A DNA stretch of 11,517 bases, taken from RUG14300 sp964391805. Its GTDB lineage: Bacteria > Bacillota > Clostridia > Christensenellales > CAG-1252. Below, one piece after another: positions 1 through 6,883 of the stretch. The DNA lies in the NCBI GenBank assembly GCA_964391805.1, contig CAYMNK010000023.1:1-11517 (forward strand). The letters are read 5' to 3'. The translations under genes were made by a program, and so were the position numbers. Numbering within the stretch: the first letter of the stretch is position 1; every line of letters starts with the position of its first letter. Below the pieces are notes generated by a model, which ran no database searches, was not told the DNA's origin, and saw only the letters and a program-made list of their open reading frames with translations.

Positions 1-3
1 AAG

Positions 4-34
4 GAATGAGCCCCATTCAATACCGAGCTCATTC
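4..34. repeat. 8-bp inverted repeat at left edge
   Basis: GAATGAGC (4-11) and GCTCATTC (27-34) are perfect inverted copies around a 15-nt loop. Neither strand has a clear U-tract next to it, so it is not a convincing terminator. No gene end can be seen beside it, and its role is unknown. Confidence 0.35.
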
Positions 35-113
35 ACAAATAATTTAATATTTAATCTTTGTCTAAACTTTGGGGTTCACTTCAAGAGGTGTGGATTATTT
101 GATTGCGGATTTC

Positions 114-193
114 CGTCCGCAAGATACCAAATTGTTGCACAATTTGATTCTCACTTCGTTCGAATTTCGACTACGCTCAGTAGACGGCGGACG
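114..193 (+). repeat. Palindromic intergenic repeat, CGTCCGC-ended copy
   Basis: An approximately 80-bp unit is bounded by CGTCCGC (114-120) and its complement GCGGACG (187-193). Inside it are AAGATACC, a perfect stem AAATTGT-tgc-ACAATTT (129-145), a decayed second stem (about 147-165), and the core TTCGACTACGCTCAG. It is homologous to the units at 2310-2392 and 7535-7617. The family is not identified; short size and inverted ends resemble a MITE or REP-like element. An open frame across it (69-302) is repeat sequence, not a gene. Confidence 0.7.
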
Positions 194-279
194 AAGAATG
201 ACAATGAATGTGGCAGTATGTTCATTTTTTTCGTTCAAAATGACATTCAATGTATTAAAGATAATAATTTTTTTCGTTA

Positions 280-462
280 CCGTCCAAGATACTGCAAGGT
301 GAACCTTGCACTGCTTCGCAGTTCGACTTCAGACTTTGTCTTCCGCTCAGTATGACCTATATACAATTATCCATTATTTTGCTAAGCAAAACATCATTTG
401 CCGTAAGGCAAACATCATTCATCACTATGCATAGCATAACATCATTCATAATGACGGGACGG
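280..462 (+). repeat. CCGTCC-ended palindromic repeat, interrupted
   Basis: This copy belongs to the second repeat subtype, with ends CCGTCC (280-285) and GGACGG (457-462). It holds AAGATACT, the stem TGCAAGGT-ga-ACCTTGCA (293-310), the small hairpin CTGC-TTC-GCAG, a GACTTCAGACTTTGTCTT stretch and the core CGCTCAGTATGAC. The unit is interrupted after CAGTATGAC at 356 and resumes at 451 with ATGACGGGACGG. Removing 357-450 plus one ATGAC restores CAGTATGACGGGACGG, exactly the end of the copy at 2171-2243. Confidence 0.65.
357..455 (+). repeat. Inserted segment with hairpin/ACATCATT mini-array
   Basis: A 94-bp segment (357-450) splits the surrounding repeat and is flanked by ATGAC at 352-356 and 451-455, which looks like a 5-bp target duplication. 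Inside are three unrelated palindromes, TTTTGC-TAA-GCAAAA (377-391), TTTGCC-GTAA-GGCAAA (397-412) and TATGC-ATA-GCATA (426-438). Each is followed by the same ACATCATT (391-398, 412-419, 439-446). No terminal inverted repeats and no coding potential are visible. Insertion is inferred; recombination between repeat modules is the alternative. Confidence 0.55.
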
Positions 463-540
463 AATTAGGTATGACGGCGGACGATGTTTTGTATGATATT
501 TGACAATGCCGTAAACTTAGAATTCGAAGATTCTTTATGT

Positions 541-1095
541 TTATAAATCGAGACAAAAAGTTATTATATCGTATTTGCGGGTGGGGGATTTGAACTTTTT
601 TCTTTTGATGTTTATGGGTTCATAGCCTAAACTAAGTGCCATTTTTTCCATTCGCTTATTGCCAAGCCAGGTTTGTGTATAATATCTCGTAATTCCAAAA
701 CTTAATAGATAATTTTGAAATAATTCAAAAACTTCTTTTCCTAATCCTTTTCCTCTGTATTCTTCGGGAACGATATCTATACCTAATGCATACCTATCCG
801 TTGCTCTTTTTGAGTAATTATAAAAAATATCAAGACAATAACAATTGCTCCATCCAATATGTTTTCCCTCGGGATAAGTGCATATTTCAAAAGTCCAACG
901 AGGATCTTCATCGGTTTTATTCTTTAATGATTCGAGTCTACTTTGAGCATACTCCTCTACGCTTACTCTATCGTTTACACGCCAAGGAGAATCCCACTTC
1001 ATCCATTCGGTTTCGGTGGTTCGCCATCTCAAGTGATCTTCATAGTCACTCTCGATAAAGTCTCTAAGCATTATTCTTTCGCCTATAATTTCCAT
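541..1095 (-). CDS. GNAT family N-acetyltransferase (RimJ/RimL type)
   Basis: This 184-residue single-domain protein transfers an acetyl group from acetyl-CoA to an amine, probably a protein N-terminus or small-molecule amine; the substrate cannot be read from sequence. The opening IGERIMLRDFIESD is typical of the RimJ/RimL branch. The acetyl-CoA pyrophosphate loop (motif A) is visible as PEEYRGKGLGKEVF around residues 110-123, with the R-G-x-G-x-G core at 114-119. A C-terminal GNKRMEKMALSLGYE stretch matches the motif B region. There is no signal peptide or membrane segment. It starts 5 bp after the hydrolase stop and has no good ribosome binding site, so translational coupling is likely. 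No intrinsic terminator follows; a repeat block does. Family assignment is firm, function is not. Confidence 0.88.
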   Translation of the reverse strand: MEIIGERIMLRDFIESDYEDHLRWRTTETEWMKWDSPWRVNDRVSVEEYAQSRLESLKNKTDEDPRWTFEICTYPEGKHIGWSNCYCLDIFYNYSKRATDRYALGIDIVPEEYRGKGLGKEVFELFQNYLLSFGITRYYTQTWLGNKRMEKMALSLGYEPINIKRKKFKSPTRKYDIITFCLDL

Positions 1096-1100
1096 TATAA

Positions 1101-2027
1101 CTAATCGGACGACTCCGTCCTATCCTTAATTCTATATATCCTTTTGAAAAAGTCACCGATCATATTGTTGGTTTCGATGCTTTCTTCCCATGTAGGATAG
1201 AAAACGTTGAAAATATGCGTGAGTTTGCGTTTTTCGGTGGCTGATTTACCCCATATATGCTTTTCACATTCTATGCCGTATTTATTCAAATAGTCATACG
1301 CTCTAATACTTTGTTTAACGAGATAGTCTTCTTCGGACGATATTAAGAGAGTTTTAGGAAAATCAAGAGGAATGGCATTGAAAAAATCTACTTCGTCGAT
1401 TATTGCTCGGCGTCCATACCCTTTACCCAATAGTGCATTGAAGAAAAAACTAAAGCAGGGCAATTTTGCCATTTTCTTAATGTCGAATGCTCCGCAAATA
1501 AAGCATGCGCCCGAAAAACGAAGGGTTGAATCTACACCGAAAAATGCTTTACGCTTATTGTCACCAAGTGTTAATAGAGATAACGCACCTAATTGACCGC
1601 CTGCAGAGTTTCCGCACAAAAACAGTTTATCGAGATCGATGTTAAAATCATGAGCGTTTTTCTCTATCCAATTATAGAATGCAAAAATATCCTTGATTTG
1701 TTGTATGAATCCGTTTTCGGGTGCCAACGAATAGTTGATTGACAGTACGGTAAATCCTTGATCCGCCAAAACAAGGCAAAACTTTTTATTGATTTCCTTA
1801 TACGAAGAATACCAAGCACCGCCATGGATGTTGATTATGGTTGGTTGAGGAGTGGTTTTACCTATCGGTCGATAGATGTCGAAAAGATGTTCCTTATTGC
1901 CGTCGCTGTAAGTCAAGTCGAAAATTTGCTCGATTGCGGACGGTTCTTCAAAAGGATATGCGGAAGTCTTTTCTTCGGTAGCTTCACTCGCTCTATTCAA
2001 AAAATTGACGATTATGTTATTCTTCAT
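1101..2027 (-). CDS. Alpha/beta hydrolase (HSL/BD-FAE-like esterase)
   Basis: A 308-residue cytoplasmic alpha/beta-hydrolase likely to cleave a carboxylic ester or remove an acyl or acetyl group; the natural substrate is unknown. The oxyanion motif HGGAW is at 68-72 and the nucleophile elbow GNSAGG at 139-144 with Ser141. Probable acid Asp234 lies in SSEEDYLV and probable base His271 in LTHIFNVFYP. There is no signal peptide. I start it at ATG 2027 rather than the TTG one codon upstream, because GAGGAG lies 6 nt before this ATG. Length and motifs suit the hormone-sensitive-lipase/BD-FAE group. It leads a two-gene unit with the GNAT gene, so an acyl ester/amide pathway is conceivable but unproven. 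Confidence 0.88.
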   Translation of the reverse strand: MKNNIIVNFLNRASEATEEKTSAYPFEEPSAIEQIFDLTYSDGNKEHLFDIYRPIGKTTPQPTIINIHGGAWYSSYKEINKKFCLVLADQGFTVLSINYSLAPENGFIQQIKDIFAFYNWIEKNAHDFNIDLDKLFLCGNSAGGQLGALSLLTLGDNKRKAFFGVDSTLRFSGACFICGAFDIKKMAKLPCFSFFFNALLGKGYGRRAIIDEVDFFNAIPLDFPKTLLISSEEDYLVKQSIRAYDYLNKYGIECEKHIWGKSATEKRKLTHIFNVFYPTWEESIETNNMIGDFFKRIYRIKDRTESSD

Positions 2028-2065
2028 CAAATACTCCTCGTATTATCGGGTACAGTAAATGATAC

Positions 2066-2103
2066 CTTATATGTATTATAAATTTTAAAGTCAATTAAGT
2101 CAA
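2066..2103 (-). promoter_or_regulatory. Two overlapping sigma-A promoters for hydrolase-GNAT unit
   Basis: On the minus strand, TTGACT (2098-2103) stands 17 bp from TATAAT (2075-2080), and a second TTGACT (2089-2094) stands 17 bp from TATAAG (2066-2071). The two are staggered by 9 bp, so start sites would lie near 2068 and 2059, leaving a leader of about 35 nt. The spacing and matches support real promoters; which one is used cannot be told. Confidence 0.7.
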
Positions 2104-2170
2104 TATCAAAATGCGATTTATATTAAAATAAGTTTTAGATTTTTTTGGTGGTTTGCTTTTTTATGGATTA

Positions 2171-2243
2171 GATACCGACGCAATGCGTCGCTGCTTCACA
2201 GTTCGACTACAGTCTTCAACTTCCGCTCAGTATGACGGGACGG
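2171..2243 (+). repeat. Palindromic repeat, uninterrupted GGACGG-ended copy
   Basis: From GATACC (2171) this copy runs through the stem GACGC-AAT-GCGTC (2177-2189), a decayed second hairpin, TTCGACTACAG, and the core CGCTCAGTATGAC to GGACGG at 2238-2243. The matching left CCGTCC is absent and is replaced by GGATTA, as in the copy near 7046. Two further simple palindromes follow, GCAC-TAAT-GTGC (2244-2255) and TTTTGC-TATC-GCAAAA (2264-2279). Confidence 0.6.
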
Positions 2244-2309
2244 GCACTAATGTGCGGTGAAGTTTTTGCTATCGCAAAAGTTGTGTTTTTTTGATTGATG
2301 GTTTTGTAA

Positions 2310-2392
2310 TCGTCCGCAAGATACCAAACGGCAATGCCATTTGATTCGCACTAAATGCGAATTTCGACTACGCTCAGTATGACGGCGGACGA
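2310..2392 (+). repeat. Palindromic repeat, best-preserved TCGTCCGC copy
   Basis: This 83-bp unit has perfect 8-bp terminal inverted repeats, TCGTCCGC (2310-2317) and GCGGACGA (2385-2392). It contains stem 1 AAACGGC-aat-GCCATTT (2326-2342, one C-A mismatch) and stem 2 ATTCGCA-ctaaa-TGCGAAT (2344-2362), then the core TTCGACTACGCTCAGTATGAC in shortened form. It ends 30 bp beyond the nrdG stop, where a terminator would be expected, but it has no U-tract. Confidence 0.75.
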
Positions 2393-2421
2393 AAATTATT
2401 GCTCAGTAAATATGATTGATA

Positions 2422-3114
2422 TTAATCATAGTTTCGTAATATGGCGGGGATTCCGTGTTTATTGAAGATTTCAGCATATTCTTCGGCTATGTTCTTCGGG
2501 ACTTCATTAAATCCTCTGACGATGCACTCTTCTCTATCGTAAAAACGCTGTAAATAGATGCGTTGTACACCTTTTAACCACTCTGCCATATTGATAATCG
2601 CTTCTTTATCAATCAATTCGTTAACAAGCGTTATGCGTAGTTCGTATTCAACAATTCCCGATTTAAGCAATTCTACCGATTCAGGTACTCCTGTTGGCAT
2701 TCCTTTAAGTCCGATGGCTTTACCGTAACCGAATTTATCCGCTTTAATATCCATGGCGACATAATCAACAAGCCCCCTATCAATTAATTCTTTTAGAATT
2801 TCGGGGTTAGATCCGTTGGAATCGAGTTTTACATCATATCCAATCGCTTTTACCTTTGTCAAAAATGAGGCTAAATCGCTCTGTAGAGTGGGTTCTCCAC
2901 CACTTACAACTACACCGTCGAGCAAACCTTTTCTTTTGGTTAAATAACTTAAAATCTCGCTTTCTTCTATCCTTTCAAACGAAGAATGGTGCAAAACTAT
3001 ATCTCCGTTATGACAAAAAGGACACCTGAAATTACATCCGCCGATAAAAAGGGTGCAAGCAGTATGTCCGTCATAATCAACTAAAGATAATTTTTCAAAC
3101 CCTACTATTTCCAT
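2422..3114 (-). CDS. nrdG: Class III ribonucleotide reductase activating enzyme (radical SAM)
   Basis: A 230-residue radical-SAM protein that cleaves S-adenosylmethionine with a [4Fe-4S] cluster and abstracts hydrogen from the conserved glycine of NrdD, creating the glycyl radical. The cluster motif is C27-NFR-C31-PF-C34, followed by HNGD. The SAM-binding GGEPT lies at 71-75 in VVVSGGEPTLQ. There is no extra ferredoxin domain, as usual for short activases. Length and the opening MEIVGFEKLSLVDYDG fit the clostridial NrdG2-type subfamily rather than the shorter E. coli type. The start overlaps the last 10 nt of the upstream trxB-like gene and no Shine-Dalgarno is visible, so it is probably translated by coupling. 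Its place third behind nrdD makes the partner clear; pyruvate formate-lyase activase is the nearest alternative. Confidence 0.93.
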   Translation of the reverse strand: MEIVGFEKLSLVDYDGHTACTLFIGGCNFRCPFCHNGDIVLHHSSFERIEESEILSYLTKRKGLLDGVVVSGGEPTLQSDLASFLTKVKAIGYDVKLDSNGSNPEILKELIDRGLVDYVAMDIKADKFGYGKAIGLKGMPTGVPESVELLKSGIVEYELRITLVNELIDKEAIINMAEWLKGVQRIYLQRFYDREECIVRGFNEVPKNIAEEYAEIFNKHGIPAILRNYD

Positions 3115-4037
3115 AGATCTTGGTTGTTAATCAAATAATTACATGCGTTAAGAGCAGAGACCGCTCCGTCACATACCGCAGTAGTCAACTGTCTAATGTT
3201 TTTGGTACGGCAATCGCCTGCTACAAACAGACCAGCCGTTTTGGTGGTACAAGATTCGTCCGAAATGAAATATCCCGCCTTATCTAAATCGGCAAGGGAT
3301 GAAAATGCTCCGTTATCGGGTACTTGACCGATTGCAACGAATACACCATCACAGAGAATTTTAATAATCGCCTTATCTTCTCTACATTCGAACAGTACCC
3401 CTGCAAGCTTGTCGCCATCGGTGATAAATTCTTTACTGACAACATTATGAATAACTTCTACATTGTCGCACTTTCTCAATGCAGTTATATGTCCTTCGTC
3501 TCCGAAAAATCTATCGAACATGGTACAAACGGTAACCTTACGGCAGTACAAACTAAGTAAAAGTGCATATTGAAGTGCCGTGTTACCGTCACCGATAAGT
3601 ACAACGTCTTCGCCCTTATAAAACGGCCCGTCGCATACTGCACAGTAGCTTACGCCCGAACCTATATATTCATCCTCGCCGGGCAAATTAAGTTTACGAT
3701 GTTTAAGTCCCGATGCAATAATTACCGACTTGGCACTATACTTACCATATTCGCCGTCTAAATGGAAAATATCGTTTTCTTTGGATATATTAACTATGGT
3801 ATCTAATTCAAATTCCACGCCGTGTTCGCTAATTTGATTAAACATTTTGTCCGATAGTTCTAATCCGCTAATGCTCGGTATAGACGGAAAATTCTCCACT
3901 TTGGGAGAATTCGCTATTTGACCGCCAAAAGATTCCTTTTCGATCATTAATACTCTTTTGTTATTCCGTAAAGCATAGAGAGCAGACGTCATTCCTGCCA
4001 TTCCGCCCCCTATTACTATTAAATCGTATAAATCCAT
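3105..4037 (-). CDS. trxB: Thioredoxin-reductase-like FAD disulfide reductase
   Basis: A 310-residue flavoprotein of low-molecular-weight thioredoxin reductase size and layout. The FAD motif GGGMAG is at 10-15, the redox disulfide C132-AV-C135 precedes DGP, a second dinucleotide fold starts with GDGNTA at 149-154, and the C-terminal FAD contact runs AGDCRTKNIRQLTTAVCDG (273-291). Its likely role is to reduce the CPNC redoxin domain fused to NrdD. The NADPH-phosphate motif usually read as HRRxxxRA is replaced by CTMFDRFFGD (171-180). The donor may therefore be NADH or ferredoxin rather than NADPH. Its ATG overlaps the nrdD stop (TAATG), with GAGG 10 nt upstream. The family is certain; the general name trxB is used, but a dedicated RNR role is inferred from context. 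Confidence 0.85.
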   Translation of the reverse strand: MDLYDLIVIGGGMAGMTSALYALRNNKRVLMIEKESFGGQIANSPKVENFPSIPSISGLELSDKMFNQISEHGVEFELDTIVNISKENDIFHLDGEYGKYSAKSVIIASGLKHRKLNLPGEDEYIGSGVSYCAVCDGPFYKGEDVVLIGDGNTALQYALLLSLYCRKVTVCTMFDRFFGDEGHITALRKCDNVEVIHNVVSKEFITDGDKLAGVLFECREDKAIIKILCDGVFVAIGQVPDNGAFSSLADLDKAGYFISDESCTTKTAGLFVAGDCRTKNIRQLTTAVCDGAVSALNACNYLINNQDLWK

Positions 4038-6403
4038 TATTTACTGTCCTCAATAAATTTCTTGATATTGCTGACGTTTTCGTATGACTCTATTCCGTCT
4101 TTACCGGGAACCAATAGGGTTGGAGCCTTTCTTACACCGTAGGCAATAGTTATATCCTTATTATCTTCGGCATCCACAATATCATAAGCAATACCTGCGT
4201 TATCCAATAACATCTTTGCCATTCTGCAATTAGGACAGGTCTTGGTGGTGAAAATGGTAGTCTTATCAAGCGATAATTGCTTACAATCTTCTAATTCTTC
4301 ATTCACAACATTGTCGCCCGAACGCTTACAAACACTTCTCGATATATCATAAGTCTTACGGTCGGCAAATTCTTGAGTTTTACCGTCATTCCAGTTTTGT
4401 ACAGGACGATAATAACCTGTAATTCTACTATATATCTCGGTAGTTCTCGAACAAATGGGACACTTCTTGACTTCGCCTGCAATATAACCGTGATCTTGAC
4501 ATACCGAATATGTGGGACTTAAGGTGTAATAAGGTAGTTTATAATTTTCCGCTATCTTACGAACAAGATTTGCAGCCGATTTCCAATCGGGAAGTTTTTG
4601 CCCTAAAAATGCATGGAATACCGTACCTGAGGTATAAAGTGTTTGTAATTCGTCTTGAATATCGAGTGCGGTAAATATATCCTCGGTGTAACCAACGGGA
4701 AGGTGCGAACTATTGGTATAATAAGTCGTTCCGTTTTGGTTGGCAAAAATCATATCGGGATATCTCTTCTTGTCGTGCTTAGCAAGACGGAAAGATGTGG
4801 ACTCGGCAGGAGTTGCCTCAAGATTATATAAATCGCCATATTCCTCTTGATAATCGGAAAGACGTGTACGCATATGGTTGAGTACGTTTTTGGTAAATTC
4901 TTGTGATTCGGCATTGGTCAAATCTTTACCGATCCACTTAGCATTCAAACACGCTTCGTTCATACCTACCAAACCGATTGTCGAAAAATGATTGTTGAAA
5001 GTGCCCAAATAACGCTTAGTGTAGGGATATAGTCCTTTTTCCAATAACTCCGATACGACGTTACGCTTGATTTTCAACGAACGTGCGGATATATCCATCA
5101 TCTTATCGAGTCTTTGGTAAAACTCCTCTTCATTGGCTGATAGGTATGCAATTCTCGGCATATTGATGGTTACAACGCCGATTGAACCGGTACTTTCTCC
5201 GCTTCCGAAGAATCCGCCCGATTTTTTACGTAGTTCTCTAAGGTCCAAACGCAATCTACAGCACATACTACGAACATCACTCGGTTCCATATCGCTGTTT
5301 ATATAGTTGGAGAAATAAGGCGTACCGTATTTGGCTGTCATTTCAAACAAAAGTTTGTTATTTTCCGTTTCAGACCAGTCAAAATCTCTCGTTATCGAAT
5401 ATGTAGGAATGGGATATTGAAAACCTCTACCGTTTGCATCGCCCTCTATCATTATCTCGATAAATGCCTTGTTGACCATTGCCATTTCTTTGACACAATC
5501 TTTGTAACAGAAATCCATTTCCTTACCGCCAACAATACAGTTGAGATTAGCTAAATCGTTGGGAACTACCCAGTCAAGCGTGATGTTGGTAAAAGGTGCT
5601 TGTGTACCCCAACGACTCGGTGTGTTGACTCCGTAAATGAAGGATTGTATGCACTGTTTGACCTCTTTATAGGTTAGGTTATCCGCTTTAACGAAAGGCG
5701 CTAAATAAGTATCAAACGAAGAAAATGCTTGTGCGCCCGCCCATTCGTTTTGCATAATACCTAAGAAGTTTACCATTTGATTACATAATGTCGAAAGGTG
5801 CGATGCAGGAGACGATGTGATTTTACCTACGATTCCGCCAAGTCCTTCTTTAATAAGTTGTTTAAGCGACCAACCTGCACAGTAACCGGTCAGCATGGAT
5901 AAATCGTGTATGTGAATATCTGCTGAACGATGTGCCTCAGCAATTTCTTGGTCGTATACTTCGCTTAACCAATAGTTTGCGGTCAATGCCCCCGAGTTAT
6001 TGAGAATCAATCCGCCAACCGAATAAGTAACGGTACTGTTTTCCTTGACTCTCCAATCGTTAACTTTAAGGTAGTCGTCCATGGTTTTCTTATAGTTGAT
6101 AACGGTTGCGTGAATATCACGAATACATTCATGATTTTTTCTATACAATATATAGGATTTCGCTACAGATACATATCCTGCTTGAATCAAAACAACTTCT
6201 ACGCTGTCTTGAATGTCTTCCACATCGATCAAACCGTCCTTAATTTTGGAAGAAAAGTCCGCACAAACTCTCAACGCCAACATATCGAGCACGGAATCAT
6301 CAATCGGTGTACTTGTCGCACCGAAAGCTTTAGCCATTGCTATTCTAATTTTTTTGATATCGAAGTCAACTATTTCGCCACCACGTTTAACTACCTTATA
6401 CAT
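4037..6403 (-). CDS. nrdD: Anaerobic ribonucleoside-triphosphate reductase with fused redoxin
   Basis: This 788-residue class III glycyl-radical reductase converts ribonucleotides to deoxyribonucleotides under anoxia. In order: an ATP-cone (about 1-92, MYKVVKRGGEIVDFDIKK), a catalytic barrel with Cys175 in GYCAGWSL and the finger-loop SMCCRLRLD (Cys381/382), a Zn-type cluster C635/H638/C648/C651, and the radical loop RITGYYRP with Gly663. A thioredoxin-fold tail (about 714-788) follows with CPNC (723/726) and a cis-Pro motif APTLL. Plain NrdDs end soon after the radical loop, so the tail is a fused NrdH/glutaredoxin-like domain. The start is ATG 6403, with AAGGAG 8 nt upstream; a longer frame to 6466 is unlikely because it would run over the promoter -10. 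The CCRL-type finger loop and fused redoxin suggest a redoxin-fed rather than formate-fed enzyme, by inference. Confidence 0.95.
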   Translation of the reverse strand: MYKVVKRGGEIVDFDIKKIRIAMAKAFGATSTPIDDSVLDMLALRVCADFSSKIKDGLIDVEDIQDSVEVVLIQAGYVSVAKSYILYRKNHECIRDIHATVINYKKTMDDYLKVNDWRVKENSTVTYSVGGLILNNSGALTANYWLSEVYDQEIAEAHRSADIHIHDLSMLTGYCAGWSLKQLIKEGLGGIVGKITSSPASHLSTLCNQMVNFLGIMQNEWAGAQAFSSFDTYLAPFVKADNLTYKEVKQCIQSFIYGVNTPSRWGTQAPFTNITLDWVVPNDLANLNCIVGGKEMDFCYKDCVKEMAMVNKAFIEIMIEGDANGRGFQYPIPTYSITRDFDWSETENNKLLFEMTAKYGTPYFSNYINSDMEPSDVRSMCCRLRLDLRELRKKSGGFFGSGESTGSIGVVTINMPRIAYLSANEEEFYQRLDKMMDISARSLKIKRNVVSELLEKGLYPYTKRYLGTFNNHFSTIGLVGMNEACLNAKWIGKDLTNAESQEFTKNVLNHMRTRLSDYQEEYGDLYNLEATPAESTSFRLAKHDKKRYPDMIFANQNGTTYYTNSSHLPVGYTEDIFTALDIQDELQTLYTSGTVFHAFLGQKLPDWKSAANLVRKIAENYKLPYYTLSPTYSVCQDHGYIAGEVKKCPICSRTTEIYSRITGYYRPVQNWNDGKTQEFADRKTYDISRSVCKRSGDNVVNEELEDCKQLSLDKTTIFTTKTCPNCRMAKMLLDNAGIAYDIVDAEDNKDITIAYGVRKAPTLLVPGKDGIESYENVSNIKKFIEDSK

Positions 6404-6455
6404 TTTACAAATCTCCTTATTCTCGTATGCCCCAAGGGGAAAGCTGATTGTGAAA

Positions 6456-6485
6456 ATTATATACAATTCGAGTGTGGTTTGTCAA
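6456..6485 (-). promoter_or_regulatory. Sigma-A promoter of the nrdD-trxB-nrdG operon
   Basis: The minus strand carries a perfect -35 TTGACA (6480-6485) and a perfect -10 TATAAT (6456-6461), 18 bp apart. Transcription would begin near 6449, giving a leader of about 45 nt that carries the AAGGAG ribosome binding site. No second promoter of similar quality is visible upstream. Confidence 0.8.
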
Positions 6486-6514
6486 TAAGAAAAAAACAAA
6501 AAATTTTGTCTCAA

Positions 6515-6530
6515 ACACCATATATAGCGA
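6515..6530. promoter_or_regulatory. NrdR box 1 (promoter-proximal)
   Basis: ACACCATATATAGCGA fits the NrdR palindrome acaCwAtATaTwGtgt at 13 of 16 positions, including the central ATATAT and the C and G half-site bases. NrdR is the ATP-cone repressor of bacterial ribonucleotide reductase genes. The box lies 29 bp upstream of the -35 of the nrd promoter. Confidence 0.75.
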
Positions 6531-6546
6531 TAGATAAGCAGGAGTA

Positions 6547-6562
6547 CCACAACATATTGTGT
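6547..6562. promoter_or_regulatory. NrdR box 2 (distal)
   Basis: CCACAACATATTGTGT matches the NrdR consensus at 14 of 16 positions. It begins exactly 32 bp from box 1, about three helical turns, the spacing known for paired NrdR boxes. A small inverted repeat GTTTAG-aaata-CTAAAC (6561-6577) abuts it. Confidence 0.78.
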
Positions 6563-6577
6563 TTAGAAATACTAAAC

Positions 6578-6817
6578 AAACAAGCAATAATGAATAGCTT
6601 TAAAAAATTCACACACAGTATAAAATGTATTGAAAGGGGGTTTTTTATTTACAAAAAGCGGATAAAAGAATTGAGTGTGATAATCAATTGGTAGGATTTT
6701 TGAACAATAAAAAATGGTTTTTGTTAGTTAAAATTAAACCTCTATGCAAATGGTGCATAATTATCAAAACAAGAAAAATGTACAAAAAAGATAGTAGAGA
6801 ATATTTATAGGGAATCA
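6578..6817. other. AT-rich stretch without gene
   Basis: I find no plausible coding frame, RNA fold, terminator or promoter of note in this AT-rich stretch. Open frames here on the plus strand start inside nrdD and lack a ribosome binding site. Confidence 0.5.
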
Positions 6818-6861
6818 GATACCGACGCTATGCGTCGCCCTGTCGGGTTCGGCTTCGGTAT
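6818..6861 (+). repeat. Truncated palindromic repeat module
   Basis: AGATACC is followed by the stem GACGC-TAT-GCGTC (6824-6836), the same stem as at 2177-2189 with a changed loop. ATACCGA (6819-6825) and TCGGTAT (6855-6861) can pair around the module. The usual CGCTCAGTATGAC core is missing, so this is a left-end fragment. Confidence 0.5.
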
Positions 6862-6883
6862 TGCAAGGTGTTATGTGTCGATA

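Noticed and set aside
69..302. Open frame of 77 codons on the plus strand
   Set aside because: It runs through the palindromic repeat at 114-193, has no ribosome binding site and gives a low-complexity, unrecognisable protein.
377..446. Possible CRISPR-like array
   Set aside because: The constant part is only 8 bp, the variable parts are palindromes rather than spacers, there are only three units, and no cas genes are present.
6404..6466. Longer N-terminus for NrdD starting at 6466
   Set aside because: The extra 21 codons overlap the -10 hexamer of the promoter. The ATG at 6403 has AAGGAG at good spacing and begins the ATP-cone with the expected residues.
6110..6694. Open frame of 194 codons on the plus strand
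   Set aside because: It is antisense to the 5' end of nrdD, crosses the nrd promoter and NrdR boxes, and lacks a ribosome binding site.
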